Below the pieces are notes generated by a model that was not told the origin of the DNA, searched no databases, and saw only the letters and a list, made by a program, of their open reading frames with translations. A DNA stretch of 55,693 nucleotides from Bacteroidales bacterium (lineage in GTDB: Bacteria > Bacteroidota > Bacteroidia > Bacteroidales > M50B96). The DNA is taken from positions 1-55,693 of the forward strand of contig JAGYLP010000012.1 of the NCBI GenBank assembly GCA_018401015.1, in the 5' to 3' direction. Shown piece by piece: positions 25,316-34,344 of this stretch (position 1 is the first letter of the stretch; the number at the start of each line of letters is the position of its first letter). The position numbers and the translations under genes are program-made.

Positions 25316-26524
25316 TTACTTCATCCTGGAGTATGATTCTTTCAGATGTTGATAGAGACTAATGGCATTTTCCAAGTCGATGTCGGATTTTTTTGCCAAT
25401 TGCTCCAGATTTGGTTCTTTACCTGAGTTGAAATAAGGCACCAGTAAACTCATAAAGTGGTTAATTTTTTTTTCGAAATTTTCATCGCCGATATCTGATT
25501 TAGGAGTAAACAAGCGTTCGAATTGAGAGGTCCGATCTACTTTCTTTATCCCGAGTTTATCTAAAACGACAATCATGGTAGGAGTAATTCTTTCGTCGGC
25601 AAAGTCGTTTACCGGCAATCCGGCAATGCTCAATAAGTTGATGAATGCTTCGAAACCTCGATCGGTCATGGCATAGCAAATAAGTACTTCATCTTTTTCC
25701 ACGTAATAGGCATTAGCAAAATGTGGGAATTCGGTCCATTTTGGGTCACTAATCCGATAAACTCCCTGGTTCCATTCCACCTGAAAATTAGCCTTCAGCG
25801 TTTCCATATCCAAGTCAGGTATGTCGAAGTAGGAAGTGCAATGGACAACTTGGTCGGATCTATTCATGGTAATAGGATAAGCGCTACCGATGGTTGAGAG
25901 ATAAAACGGAAATGGATTGGTCCGGACGGTCTTCAGGAAATCTTCATGGGTTTCGATGGTAGGATTTAGTTCGATTGCCAGATAAAATAAATCGTCGTGT
26001 GTGATACTCCTAAACGGGATAATGGGTCCGTAAGTTTGGTAGCAATTGGCTTTCTCCGTTCTTAAGAAGAACCACATGGCATGCTCATATTCTTTGCCAT
26101 AGGCAGCAATACCTGGTGAGTATAAAGGAAATTCTTCATCGGTTAATGGATCAAACATCGTGTAATAATTGTTCCCCCAGTCTTTTTTAATGAAGCAAAG
26201 CACATAGTTCCATGGATTATCCTTAACGATGCCCAACCATCGTTTTTGATCGGCTGTAAGATTTTTGAACACTGCATGATTGGAATATTCATGAATCCAG
26301 CCATTGGGGCCCAGGCTCATTCCGGCCAGGTAGGCGGCGGTGACCCGTGGAAGAAAATCCGAGGGTAGTTCTTCGAGGACCTTTTGGTATTTTTTTATGG
26401 TGCGGTTTAATAATTGGTCCATCTTTTTTTTATCGGCAATGAAATACATAAAAGTATCATCAAAAACCGTTTGACACATTTCATTGGACCATTTTTGTTG
26501 CTCTTTGTTGATTATTGGTTTCAT
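25316..26524 (-). CDS. Conserved-looking protein of unknown function (402 residues)
   Basis: I do not recognise this protein. It has no signal peptide and no membrane segments, and is rich in aromatic and acidic residues (NPWNYVLCFIKKDWGNNYYT; EYEHAMWFFLRTEKANCY). That suggests a folded cytoplasmic protein. The start ATG at 26524 gives MKPIINKEQQKWSNEM. It stands about 100 bases upstream of the GT4 gene on the same strand, so co-transcription is possible but not obvious. Codon use looks like that of its neighbours. Confidence 0.65.
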   Translation of the reverse strand: MKPIINKEQQKWSNEMCQTVFDDTFMYFIADKKKMDQLLNRTIKKYQKVLEELPSDFLPRVTAAYLAGMSLGPNGWIHEYSNHAVFKNLTADQKRWLGIVKDNPWNYVLCFIKKDWGNNYYTMFDPLTDEEFPLYSPGIAAYGKEYEHAMWFFLRTEKANCYQTYGPIIPFRSITHDDLFYLAIELNPTIETHEDFLKTVRTNPFPFYLSTIGSAYPITMNRSDQVVHCTSYFDIPDLDMETLKANFQVEWNQGVYRISDPKWTEFPHFANAYYVEKDEVLICYAMTDRGFEAFINLLSIAGLPVNDFADERITPTMIVVLDKLGIKKVDRTSQFERLFTPKSDIGDENFEKKINHFMSLLVPYFNSGKEPNLEQLAKKSDIDLENAISLYQHLKESYSRMK

Positions 26525-26647
26525 AATTTAGGAAGATTTTAACTTCGATTGCTCATCATTTACCGTTCAATTTAAGTTATTTCGTCGCCGACAACTATTT
26601 TCAAAAATAAGCCAATGATTTGGCTTCGCAACAAATTATTTCAATCG

Positions 26648-27433
26648 ATGAAAAGCATTTTAAATCCCTTTCTTTCACTCGGATTTTTATTAATCCTGAT
26701 GTTCTCTTTTTCAGTCCTTTCGGCTCAATCTACCAACCTTTCTTCGTCCCTTCCGAAAATCGATGGTAAGATCAACGACTGGAAATTACCCTTGAGTTAT
26801 TTCGACAAGTCAACGCGGATCACTTATTCGTTTCGAAATACGGCCGATTATGTGTACTTCGTTTATCGCACCGACGACACCTTGCTTAGCGATAAAATTT
26901 TACGGGCAGGGATTGAACTTCGAATCGAACGTGAAGGTGCCGAAGGAGATTTGAAGATCTTTTTCCCTGAGCCCAATAGGAAAAACAAGGAGTTAGCGCA
27001 TCACGACGAAAAAGGAAGCCGTCCGGATTTACTCGAGCATCTTAAGCTGGCTAATCAACACATTCGTGTCGATGGTTTTCGAGCAGCCAATGGACGGGTA
27101 TCGAATCCGACCGATTTTGGATTGATGGCAGCCGTAGATCTGAGCGAGGGCCAGGAACTCATCTACGAAATTCAACTTCCTATCCGTGAATTATTTCCCA
27201 ATGGCCTAAAAACAACCGCACGAGCTGAGCTGGAGGTTGAGTTTGTCATTCCGGCCATGGAGGGAAAGTCGGAAAAAAAGAATAAAGGTCAACATGAACC
27301 ATCGATGCGTCCTGGAGGAAAAGGTTCCGGAATGGGCAAAGGCGGCGGAAAGATGGGCGGTAGCAAAGGAAAGGATGGTTCGCCAATCCTTTCGAGAGAA
27401 CAAAAAGTGAAGCAAGTATTTGTGCTGAAGTAA
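26648..27433 (+). CDS. Secreted CBM9-like-domain protein with Gly/Met/Lys-rich tail
   Basis: About 261 residues from the ATG at 26648, which begins a good signal peptide (cleavage near LSAQ); an upstream ATG at 26615 would add eleven residues. The middle part has the pattern PKIDGKINDWKLPL, then ITYSFRNTADYVYFVYRTDD and AGIELRIE, resembling the beta-sandwich of family 9 carbohydrate-binding-like domains. The C-terminal 60 residues turn into a low-complexity tract rich in G, K and M (GSGMGKGGGKMGGSKGK), perhaps binding metal or anionic surfaces. It is convergent with a surface-repeat-like gene. Function unknown. Confidence 0.65.
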   Translation: MKSILNPFLSLGFLLILMFSFSVLSAQSTNLSSSLPKIDGKINDWKLPLSYFDKSTRITYSFRNTADYVYFVYRTDDTLLSDKILRAGIELRIEREGAEGDLKIFFPEPNRKNKELAHHDEKGSRPDLLEHLKLANQHIRVDGFRAANGRVSNPTDFGLMAAVDLSEGQELIYEIQLPIRELFPNGLKTTARAELEVEFVIPAMEGKSEKKNKGQHEPSMRPGGKGSGMGKGGGKMGGSKGKDGSPILSREQKVKQVFVLK

Positions 27434-27451
27434 GCAAGCTGTCTTCCGATG

Positions 27452-28102
27452 TTATTCTTTCTTTTTTGTAAACCAGCCATTTATAAAAGGAAAAGATCTG
27501 TTTTTTGTCTTGTTCCACAAGCCTAGTTGAAATCCTTGTAAATGAGTGGTTTTGTTGAAAAGTCCAATCTGTAATCCATGGGTGGTATGGGCGGTATTCA
27601 TAAGCGCAATGCTAACCCCATTTACCTCTTCGTAATGATTCCAAAGAAGGTTCCCGGTAAGTCCATTTATTTTCGCGCCCCGGCTCATCCATAGCGACAA
27701 GGAAACTCCATTTATTTGATCGGTGAAAGTCCCCAAGAGCGATACTAGTAATCCGTGGTGAATCGCACGTTTGGGCAGCAAGCTTCGTTGAAGCGTGGTG
27801 TCGGGGTTTTCAGATTGCCTGTTGCTTAGGAGATTCGACTTGTTGAGGTAGAAGGTTTGAAAGAAGCCTTGTCCGGGAATTTGCAGATTTAAGCCATGTG
27901 AATATTTTGTGTAGGGTCGGTTGCAGATAGCTTCGGAACCAACTGGGCCAATGGCTATTCCGTAGATGTTTTGAGCCACCGAAGGGATGAACCAAATCCC
28001 GTATCGGTTTGTGTGATCGAAAATGGAATCGCTTTGGCCAATCATCCGTGTTGGTGAGACGAAAACGGCCAAGATCACTACTACTCTTTGAAGAAGGCTC
28101 AT
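27452..28102 (-). CDS. Secreted protein with LA_2272-like surface repeats, unknown function
   Basis: A 216-residue protein with a signal peptide (about 1-22). The second half repeats a short pattern of Gly-hydrophobic units, such as NGVSLSLW, NGVSIALMN, HGLQIGLFNKT and QGFQLGLWNKT, each about 20 residues apart. This resembles the LA_2272-type surface repeat, known in spirochaetes and Bacteroidota, which probably forms stacked beta-strands at the cell surface. The role is not known. It lies about 40 bases downstream of the large membrane-protein gene. Confidence 0.6.
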   Translation of the reverse strand: MSLLQRVVVILAVFVSPTRMIGQSDSIFDHTNRYGIWFIPSVAQNIYGIAIGPVGSEAICNRPYTKYSHGLNLQIPGQGFFQTFYLNKSNLLSNRQSENPDTTLQRSLLPKRAIHHGLLVSLLGTFTDQINGVSLSLWMSRGAKINGLTGNLLWNHYEEVNGVSIALMNTAHTTHGLQIGLFNKTTHLQGFQLGLWNKTKNRSFPFINGWFTKKKE

Positions 28103-28144
28103 GATTGATGAATTTGATGAGTTTAAAAATTGATTCGCATTATT

Positions 28145-30496
28145 TTACTGCCCTGAACGAGCTTTAATGCTTACCTGAAAATTATCGAGTAAGAGGGTGT
28201 CCTTACTTTGATTCCAAACAAAAACTTTTACCCGTTCACCTTCCTTCGGAAAATGGATTAGTCGGTTGCTGAAATGATTCCATTCCGCATCGTTGATCCA
28301 TTGTGGCTTAAAGGGTATGGATTGCCACGATATTGTTTTCAGGTCGTTTTCAATGCTGATTACCAGGGAAATATTCTGGCTTGCTGATTCGACCGGTAAT
28401 TTCGACCACACCTCGGCAAGAATTTCAATCGATTGTTCGCCGATACTGTCTAGTGAAAGTTGAAAGGTTGAGGAGTATCCGTCGGGTGGCAGAGCTTGGC
28501 ATCGTTCCCCTTTAAAGCTTGAACCGGCATGATACCAATCCGGTCGCTCGGACCAATTAGCTGGTTGTGCCGACTCGAAATCCAGGCTGCTTCGGAACAG
28601 CTCTGAGGCAGCCGTAAGGCGATTGATTTCAAAGAAAGCTGGCAAGGCATCTTGCTCAAAATCAATTTCTTCCCATTGAAATTCATAGCTGGAAGTCGAA
28701 GTGTAATTTACACCAGGAAACAACATAATGGCCTCAATTTGGGTTGCATGGCCCGGAGCCAGGATGTGCGGGTTTATCCATAAGCCATCGGCCGCGTTCC
28801 TGGGAACGATGCGGTATTTCATGATTTCCTGTTCCGTGGTTCTCAAATAAATCCATATAGGATCGTCTTTATACCAAAAACTCTTTACACGAGCCAGGAA
28901 AGCTTTGGGTAGTTTTAGTTTGATTCGTTGGAGTTTGTTGCTATCGCTAGGGGGGATCGATACCCATTGGAGGAACCGGGCTTGTTGCCATTCGCTCTGA
29001 TTGGCTTGAAAGGGAATGCCGACTGCCCGTTTTTTATAAAACCGCCAGTCTCCGTCGCTGATAAAATGCTGATAGCGACTAATAATTTCAAGGATGGTTT
29101 GAGGTTGATCGTTTAGCAAATAGCGATCGTCGATGCTATTGAGCAAGCCACCATTGAGGTTGTTCACTCGTTTGGTGTATTGCCATGCAAGCACATCGGC
29201 ACCTTTATTTTCTCTAAAATGAATTGCTTCCTGTTCATCGAGCCAAGAGGTATAGGCTGCATAACTGTGGGGAATTACCCGCGGTTTGAAACGGAAATCA
29301 TTAGCAGGAATTAGGGAGTAATCCCATGGATAAGCATCCACTGTTGCGTTGCCAATTGCTGTACGAGTAGCTTCGCTGACTCGGTTTACGTGAATAGCTT
29401 GTTTGGTTCTTTGCGCGTTTTCTTCCTGCAAGCTATTTCCCTCAAATACAAATCGATACCAGTCGTGGCTTCGCATCAAGGAGGTTTCAGGAACAAAATA
29501 GTTTTCCGCATGGATCATGTTCAGGCTAAAGAACAAGAGAGCCAGCATGGAGGCAAGAAAGCTGAGCAATCGTTTCTGTTCGGCAAGGGCAATAAAAACA
29601 GCAAAACCAATGAGGATGAAAAGGAAAAGTCCTTTGGTGTGAAATAGATCTTGGCGAGCCATTCCATGTTTCCATGCGCCAAAAAGCCCCAATGCGAGGA
29701 GGTATGGAAACGCTCCTGTAATTTTTTTTCGGTTAATCCAGAACAAGGCAGCCGTAGCCAGTAAAAAGCCAAGCAGTAAGAAGCCGTTATTGTGCGGGTA
29801 ATAGGCTGCTGCGGCAGAATTATCGCTACTCAGTTGTATCATCCCATATAAGTATCGGAAAAAGCCGTTGAATTGGCCGTAAAGCAAGAGCCAACCTAAT
29901 AGAACAAAGGCAAGCAGTACGAGATTTTGGATCAATAATTCCCGGTAATTCCTCTTTCTAATCCAATCGTAAACTTGAAATCCGACCCAGAATAATCCGG
30001 TTAAAATGGCTATGTAAGCTTTGATGTAGAATGCCCAGGCAGTGAGTAACGCGATGAGAAAGCGATAATAAGCGAACTCTTTTCGGTCGTTCAAAGCATA
30101 GAGCAAGAGCACATTAGCCAGCAGGATATGGGTGAAAGGCGCAACTAAGGCAATGATGAAACTCAGCAAAAAAGCAGTTAGGTAACCTTCGCTATTTTGT
30201 TTGCTGTCAATTAGATGTGCGAAAAGTAGCCACATACCGGTAATGAGGAAGCCATGCATTACACGGGTAAGGACAATCTGCTCTTTCAGCGGATACATGA
30301 GGAAGGCCAGGGGGCCATGTGGGAAGAGAATCTCTTTGCCAAGAGAAAAACCGTTAGAAGCAAAATAATTATAAAGCCAAAGCAGTGGTTCGTCAACGCC
30401 GGGTTTAAACCACCACTGATTCACCGGAAAGGTAATGATAATCAATATTCCGGCGGCAATTGTGAGCAGCAAAGGATGTTTTAATCGGCTGAACAT
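28145..30496 (-). CDS. Large polytopic membrane protein with C-terminal soluble domain, unknown
   Basis: A 783-residue protein. The first 340 or so residues contain about ten hydrophobic helices with short loops. An early loop reads KPGVDEPLLWLYNYF, and the order helix-loop-helix resembles GT-C-type glycosyltransferases or other polyprenol-linked envelope enzymes, though I see no diagnostic catalytic motif. The rest is a beta-rich soluble domain ending in LLLDNFQVSIKARSGQ. Position among glycosyltransferases fits a role in surface glycan assembly. That is inference. Confidence 0.6.
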   Translation of the reverse strand: MFSRLKHPLLLTIAAGILIIITFPVNQWWFKPGVDEPLLWLYNYFASNGFSLGKEILFPHGPLAFLMYPLKEQIVLTRVMHGFLITGMWLLFAHLIDSKQNSEGYLTAFLLSFIIALVAPFTHILLANVLLLYALNDRKEFAYYRFLIALLTAWAFYIKAYIAILTGLFWVGFQVYDWIRKRNYRELLIQNLVLLAFVLLGWLLLYGQFNGFFRYLYGMIQLSSDNSAAAAYYPHNNGFLLLGFLLATAALFWINRKKITGAFPYLLALGLFGAWKHGMARQDLFHTKGLFLFILIGFAVFIALAEQKRLLSFLASMLALLFFSLNMIHAENYFVPETSLMRSHDWYRFVFEGNSLQEENAQRTKQAIHVNRVSEATRTAIGNATVDAYPWDYSLIPANDFRFKPRVIPHSYAAYTSWLDEQEAIHFRENKGADVLAWQYTKRVNNLNGGLLNSIDDRYLLNDQPQTILEIISRYQHFISDGDWRFYKKRAVGIPFQANQSEWQQARFLQWVSIPPSDSNKLQRIKLKLPKAFLARVKSFWYKDDPIWIYLRTTEQEIMKYRIVPRNAADGLWINPHILAPGHATQIEAIMLFPGVNYTSTSSYEFQWEEIDFEQDALPAFFEINRLTAASELFRSSLDFESAQPANWSERPDWYHAGSSFKGERCQALPPDGYSSTFQLSLDSIGEQSIEILAEVWSKLPVESASQNISLVISIENDLKTISWQSIPFKPQWINDAEWNHFSNRLIHFPKEGERVKVFVWNQSKDTLLLDNFQVSIKARSGQ

Positions 30497-30560
30497 TTTT
30501 GAAAATTTCCTCGAAAGTAATGCTTTTTAATGAGGATAGGGTTTTTTACTTTCGTGCCCT

Positions 30561-31079
30561 ATGACAGCAGCAGCAATTGTCCGGGAGTTTGGCTTAGAAC
30601 CACACCCGGAAGGCGGTTTTTTTCGGGAGACCTATCGGGCACAGGACGAAGTTCAGACAAAGGAAGGTAAGTCCTATTCGGCGGCTACCTTGATTTATTT
30701 CTTATTACAAGGAAGCGATGTTTCTCATTTTCATCGGATTGCAAGCGATGAAATGTGGTTGTTTCATTTAGGAGGCCCCTTGCGTTTGTTTTGGATCGAT
30801 GGGAAGGGTCGTCTTGATTCGGTGCTGTTAGGAAGCAATTGGCAAGCGGGAGAGCAGTTGCAGTGGGTTGTTCGGGCTAACACTTGGTTTGCTGCCCGCT
30901 TGGAGCAACCTGCGTCGTATGCTCTGGTAAGTTGCGCCGTTGCTCCGGGATTCGATTTTACCGATTTTGAAATGGCCAACCATGAAACCATGCGGGAATC
31001 CTACCCAAGGCTTTATGAAGAAATTTTACCTTTAATTCTCGATTCACGGAGTCGGGAATCCGGAATAAACCAATCATGA
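30561..31079 (+). CDS. Cupin-domain protein, DUF985 family
   Basis: A 172-residue single-domain cupin. It shows LEPHPEGGFFRETYR (about residues 12-26), SAATLIYFLLQGSDVSHFHR with the histidine pair, DEMWLFHLGGPLRLF, and a C-terminal PGFDFTDFEMA. DUF985 proteins are small cytoplasmic cupins often compared with sugar epimerases or isomerases, but with no settled reaction. A TACTTTCG box ends seven bases before the ATG, so the leader would be very short. Its stop overlaps the next start (31076-31079), giving coupled translation with a glycosyltransferase. Confidence 0.85.
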   Translation: MTAAAIVREFGLEPHPEGGFFRETYRAQDEVQTKEGKSYSAATLIYFLLQGSDVSHFHRIASDEMWLFHLGGPLRLFWIDGKGRLDSVLLGSNWQAGEQLQWVVRANTWFAARLEQPASYALVSCAVAPGFDFTDFEMANHETMRESYPRLYEEILPLILDSRSRESGINQS

Positions 31080-32383
31080 AAAAGGTCCTCATCATAACTC
31101 ATTACTGGCCACCGGCTGGAGGCGGGGGAGTACAACGCTGGTTAAAATTTAGCGCGTACTTGCCTGAATTTGGATGGGAACCCGTGGTGGTTCACCCTGT
31201 AGGAGCCGATTACCCAAACCTGGATTCCTCGCTACTCGCCGATGTGTCGGATCACTTGCAAACCATTCCGGTACCCATTTGGGAGCCTTATCAGCTTTTC
31301 AAGCGGTTTACCGGAGCTAAAAAGGATGAGAAAGTGAATGCCGGTTTCCTTTTCGACGATGCTCCTTTGAATTGGAAGCAACGATTGGCTCTCTGGATTC
31401 GGGGTAATTTACTGATTCCCGATCCGCGTGTATTCTGGGTGCGTCCTACCATTCGTGCCATTCGGAAGCAACTCGATCAGATACAGCCCGATGCAATTGT
31501 AACTACTGGTCCACCGCACAGTGTTCATCTCATTGGCAAGGCTATTCATCGACGCTATGGCGTACCGTGGTTAGCTGATTTTCGCGACCCCTGGAGCACC
31601 ATCGATTATCTGGAAAAGTTTCCCTTAAGTTCTTTGGCACGCAAGCTTCAGAGTCGCTTGGAGCGTTCGGTCTTGCGGGAAGCCGATTTGGTTCTCACCG
31701 TTTCGGCGGAGTGGGAACAAGAACTAAAAAGCCTTGGTGCCGCACAAAGTACATATATTACCAATGGATACGACGAAAAGGATTTTTCTGCCTACCAACC
31801 TCGGCGTGTTCCGAGTTTTAGTCTGGCTCATTTAGGATTTATATCTTCCTTCCGTAATCCAACCGCATTATGGAACGCAATTGATCAGTTTATGCATCAT
31901 GCATCGGGTCAGGATGCTATTCGCTTAGTCTTGGCAGGAAATGTCGATCGAGCTGTTTTTAACTCCCTCGAAAAGCATCGAAGTTTGGCAAAGGGCTATG
32001 ATTACCTTGGTTATTTGCCTCATAGCGATGTGTTTAAAGCTTATGAGGAAGCTTCGGTATTAATCTTATTGTTGAATAATTCCAGTAACTCAGGAGGGCA
32101 TATCCCGGGGAAACTCTTTGAATATTTGCGGGCTGGAAAGCCGATTTTGGCTCTTGGCAAACCAGGAGGCGACGTAGATCGGATTTTGCAGGAAACCGGC
32201 TGTGGACAATGCTTCGCTTTCGACGATGAAAAAGGAATTCGTTCTTTCTTGGAGAGCATTTATCATTTTGAATGGGCTTATGAACCGAATCACGAAAAGA
32301 TTCGACGGTTTGAACGAAGGGCGTTAACAGGCGAACTGAGTAAGCATCTAAATCAGCTGGTAACAGCCACACGAGAAAAATGA
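31076..32383 (+). CDS. GT4-like glycosyltransferase
   Basis: A 435-residue GT-B enzyme. It starts MKKVLIITHYWPPAGGGGVQ, the acceptor-side loop of GT4-like enzymes in surface polysaccharide clusters. The donor side has SRLERSVLREADLVLTVS, then SGGHIPGKLFEYLRAGKPIL, with the usual basic and glycine residues near the sugar nucleotide. It overlaps the DUF985 gene and is followed 33 bases later by trmD on the same strand, so all three may share a transcript. Confidence 0.9.
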   Translation: MKKVLIITHYWPPAGGGGVQRWLKFSAYLPEFGWEPVVVHPVGADYPNLDSSLLADVSDHLQTIPVPIWEPYQLFKRFTGAKKDEKVNAGFLFDDAPLNWKQRLALWIRGNLLIPDPRVFWVRPTIRAIRKQLDQIQPDAIVTTGPPHSVHLIGKAIHRRYGVPWLADFRDPWSTIDYLEKFPLSSLARKLQSRLERSVLREADLVLTVSAEWEQELKSLGAAQSTYITNGYDEKDFSAYQPRRVPSFSLAHLGFISSFRNPTALWNAIDQFMHHASGQDAIRLVLAGNVDRAVFNSLEKHRSLAKGYDYLGYLPHSDVFKAYEEASVLILLLNNSSNSGGHIPGKLFEYLRAGKPILALGKPGGDVDRILQETGCGQCFAFDDEKGIRSFLESIYHFEWAYEPNHEKIRRFERRALTGELSKHLNQLVTATREK

Positions 32384-32416
32384 GCTGTGCTGCTTTTTAC
32401 ATTAAATCGATAAAGG

Positions 32417-33103
32417 ATGAGAATTGATATTGTAAGTGTATTGCCTGAATTGCTGGATAGTTTTTTTGCACATTCTATATTGAAACGGGCGCGCGACAAG
32501 CAACTGGCAGAGGTCGCTATCCATAATTTGAGAGATTACAGCACAGATAAATTCCGCAGAACCGACGATTATGCTTTTGGCGGAGGAGCTGGAATGGTGA
32601 TGACGATTGAACCGATTGATAGGGCATTGGAGCATTTGAAGAGCCTCTATTCCTACGACGAAATCATCTATACCTCGCCCGATGGAAAACCGTTCAATCA
32701 GTCGATAGCTAATGAATTGTCCACTAAAAAGAATTTATTGATTCTATGCGGGCATTATAAAGGAATCGACCAACGCGTGCGCGATCATTTGGTGACGCGC
32801 GAGATCAGCATTGGCGATTATGTGCTAACGGGAGGAGAGCTCGCTGCAGCTGTTATGAGCGATGCAATTATTCGGCTTATCCCGGGGGTTATATCGGACG
32901 AAACGTCGGCCTTATCCGACAGTTTTCAAGACAATTTATTGGCACCGCCGGTTTATACTCGTCCGGCAGAATATCGTGGATGGAAGGTGCCCGATGTGCT
33001 TTTAAGTGGGCATGCAGCCCGGATTGAGCAGTGGAGGCACGATCAATCGTTGGAGCGCACCAAACGCTTGCGTCCTGATTTGCTGGATGGCGCAGACAAC
33101 TAG
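32417..33103 (+). CDS. trmD: tRNA (guanosine(37)-N1)-methyltransferase TrmD
   Basis: A 228-residue SPOUT methyltransferase of normal length. N-terminal [20 protein letters not shown], the [11 protein letters not shown] loop and [11 protein letters not shown] precede the trefoil-knot segment [15 protein letters not shown] that binds S-adenosylmethionine. The end (RRxD-like RLRPDLLDG) is also typical. TrmD methylates G37 of tRNAs reading CNN and some other codons, preventing +1 frameshifts. In many bacteria it follows rimM; here it follows a glycosyltransferase and no rplS is seen. Confidence 0.96.
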   Translation: MRIDIVSVLPELLDSFFAHSILKRARDKQLAEVAIHNLRDYSTDKFRRTDDYAFGGGAGMVMTIEPIDRALEHLKSLYSYDEIIYTSPDGKPFNQSIANELSTKKNLLILCGHYKGIDQRVRDHLVTREISIGDYVLTGGELAAAVMSDAIIRLIPGVISDETSALSDSFQDNLLAPPVYTRPAEYRGWKVPDVLLSGHAARIEQWRHDQSLERTKRLRPDLLDGADN

Positions 33104-33118
33104 TTGGTATAGATTGAA

Positions 33119-33343
33119 TTACGGTTTTTGATTTGAAGAAGTATGTTTCGGGTTTCCCAAGATTTTGGCGGTAAAATAGCCCAGGAAAAAAAGGCTAAGC
33201 ACCAGTACTACCATGGGTAACTCGAATCCGTAAAACAAAAAACGAACTTTGACTGCGTGCAGATTCTGAGCGATAAATAAAATCACGATGCCGATTAGAA
33301 TGGCATTTAGAATTTGCTGGATAGAGAGATTTTTGAACGACAT
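33119..33343 (-). CDS. LapA-domain (DUF1049) small membrane protein
   Basis: A 74-residue protein from the ATG at 33343; the open frame extends to 33394 but that adds a non-family leader. Two membrane helices (about 10-28 and 38-58) with a short polar loop (HAVKVRFLFYGFELP) match the lipopolysaccharide-assembly-protein-A-like domain. In Proteobacteria LapA/LapB control LpxC turnover, but most distant members have unknown roles. It ends 15 bases after trmD, convergent with it. Confidence 0.75.
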   Translation of the reverse strand: MSFKNLSIQQILNAILIGIVILFIAQNLHAVKVRFLFYGFELPMVVLVLSLFFLGYFTAKILGNPKHTSSNQKP

Positions 33344-33420
33344 AAAATATTTGTTTAAAAGCCTAGTTTCATAAAACAAGATGCAACTTTGCAAAGACTT
33401 CTAAATTACTGAAATATCCG

Positions 33421-34299
33421 ATGAACCTTATCTTTTTGAGAGAAATTTTTAGTGCCCGATGGAAAGCATTTGTGCTTGTTGGGAGTTTCCTGGTTTTGTT
33501 TTCTGCCTGCGATTGGATTAATCCGGTTGAACCTATTCCTGCCTATTTGCGAATAGAACAGTTTCAGTTGCAAACCAACGTTCCCTTTCAAGGGCCATCG
33601 AATCATAAAATTTCCGATGCCTGGGTTTATGTCGATGGAAAATTGTTAGGTGTTTTCGAGATGCCTTTCGAGGTTCCGGTCATTGCAACGGGCAGTTCAG
33701 AGGTGGTGGTGTATGGTGGAATAAAAAACAATGGGATAGCCGCTTCGAGAGTGGTTTATCCCTTCTATACAGCTTTTCGAACAAGGGTTGATTGGGAAGA
33801 GCTTCAAACCATTACGCTGGACCCTGTGGTTCAGTACCACGATATAACCCAAATAAGCTGGTTGGAAACTTTCGAAGATCCGGGAATATCGCTCGACACG
33901 ACTCTGTTAAGCAATGTTGCTTTAGGCGATAGCCTGGTAGGCGGTAGTAGGGTAGGTCGCATCGTGTTAACTCCCGGCCGCGATAGTTTCGAAGCGGAGA
34001 CCGTCGATTTTTACGAATTTCCTGCCGATAATCCGACTACTTATATTGAAATGGATTATCTCGCCAACAATGAGTTTGCGGTAGGGATTAATATGCGATT
34101 GCCGGAAACGGTTATCATTCAGCCACTTATTTATATCAGGCCCAATAGCGAATGGAATAAAATTTATATCGATGCCAGTTATTATGCTCAGAGCACAGCC
34201 GAAGCCGAAGATTTTAAAATTTTTTTTCGAGCTGTTCGCAACGATACGGTGCCAAAAGCAATCATACTAATTGATAACCTGAAACTGGTTCATTTTTAG
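33421..34299 (+). CDS. Lipoprotein of unknown function
   Basis: A 292-residue protein with a signal ending LVLFSAC, a good lipobox at about residue 30, so probably lipid-anchored. The mature part is beta-rich: AYLRIEQFQLQTN, SDAWVYVDGKLLGVFEMPFE and a carboxy-terminal AIILIDNLKLVHF. I know of similar uncharacterised Bacteroidota lipoproteins but no function. It is divergent from the LapA-like gene and 45 bases before the sugar transferase, so it may be co-transcribed with it. Confidence 0.7.
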   Translation: MNLIFLREIFSARWKAFVLVGSFLVLFSACDWINPVEPIPAYLRIEQFQLQTNVPFQGPSNHKISDAWVYVDGKLLGVFEMPFEVPVIATGSSEVVVYGGIKNNGIAASRVVYPFYTAFRTRVDWEELQTITLDPVVQYHDITQISWLETFEDPGISLDTTLLSNVALGDSLVGGSRVGRIVLTPGRDSFEAETVDFYEFPADNPTTYIEMDYLANNEFAVGINMRLPETVIIQPLIYIRPNSEWNKIYIDASYYAQSTAEAEDFKIFFRAVRNDTVPKAIILIDNLKLVHF

Positions 34300-34344
34300 T
34301 ATCTGAATCCGGGACGCGAATCCCGGAACGTTGGCTCGTAGTGC

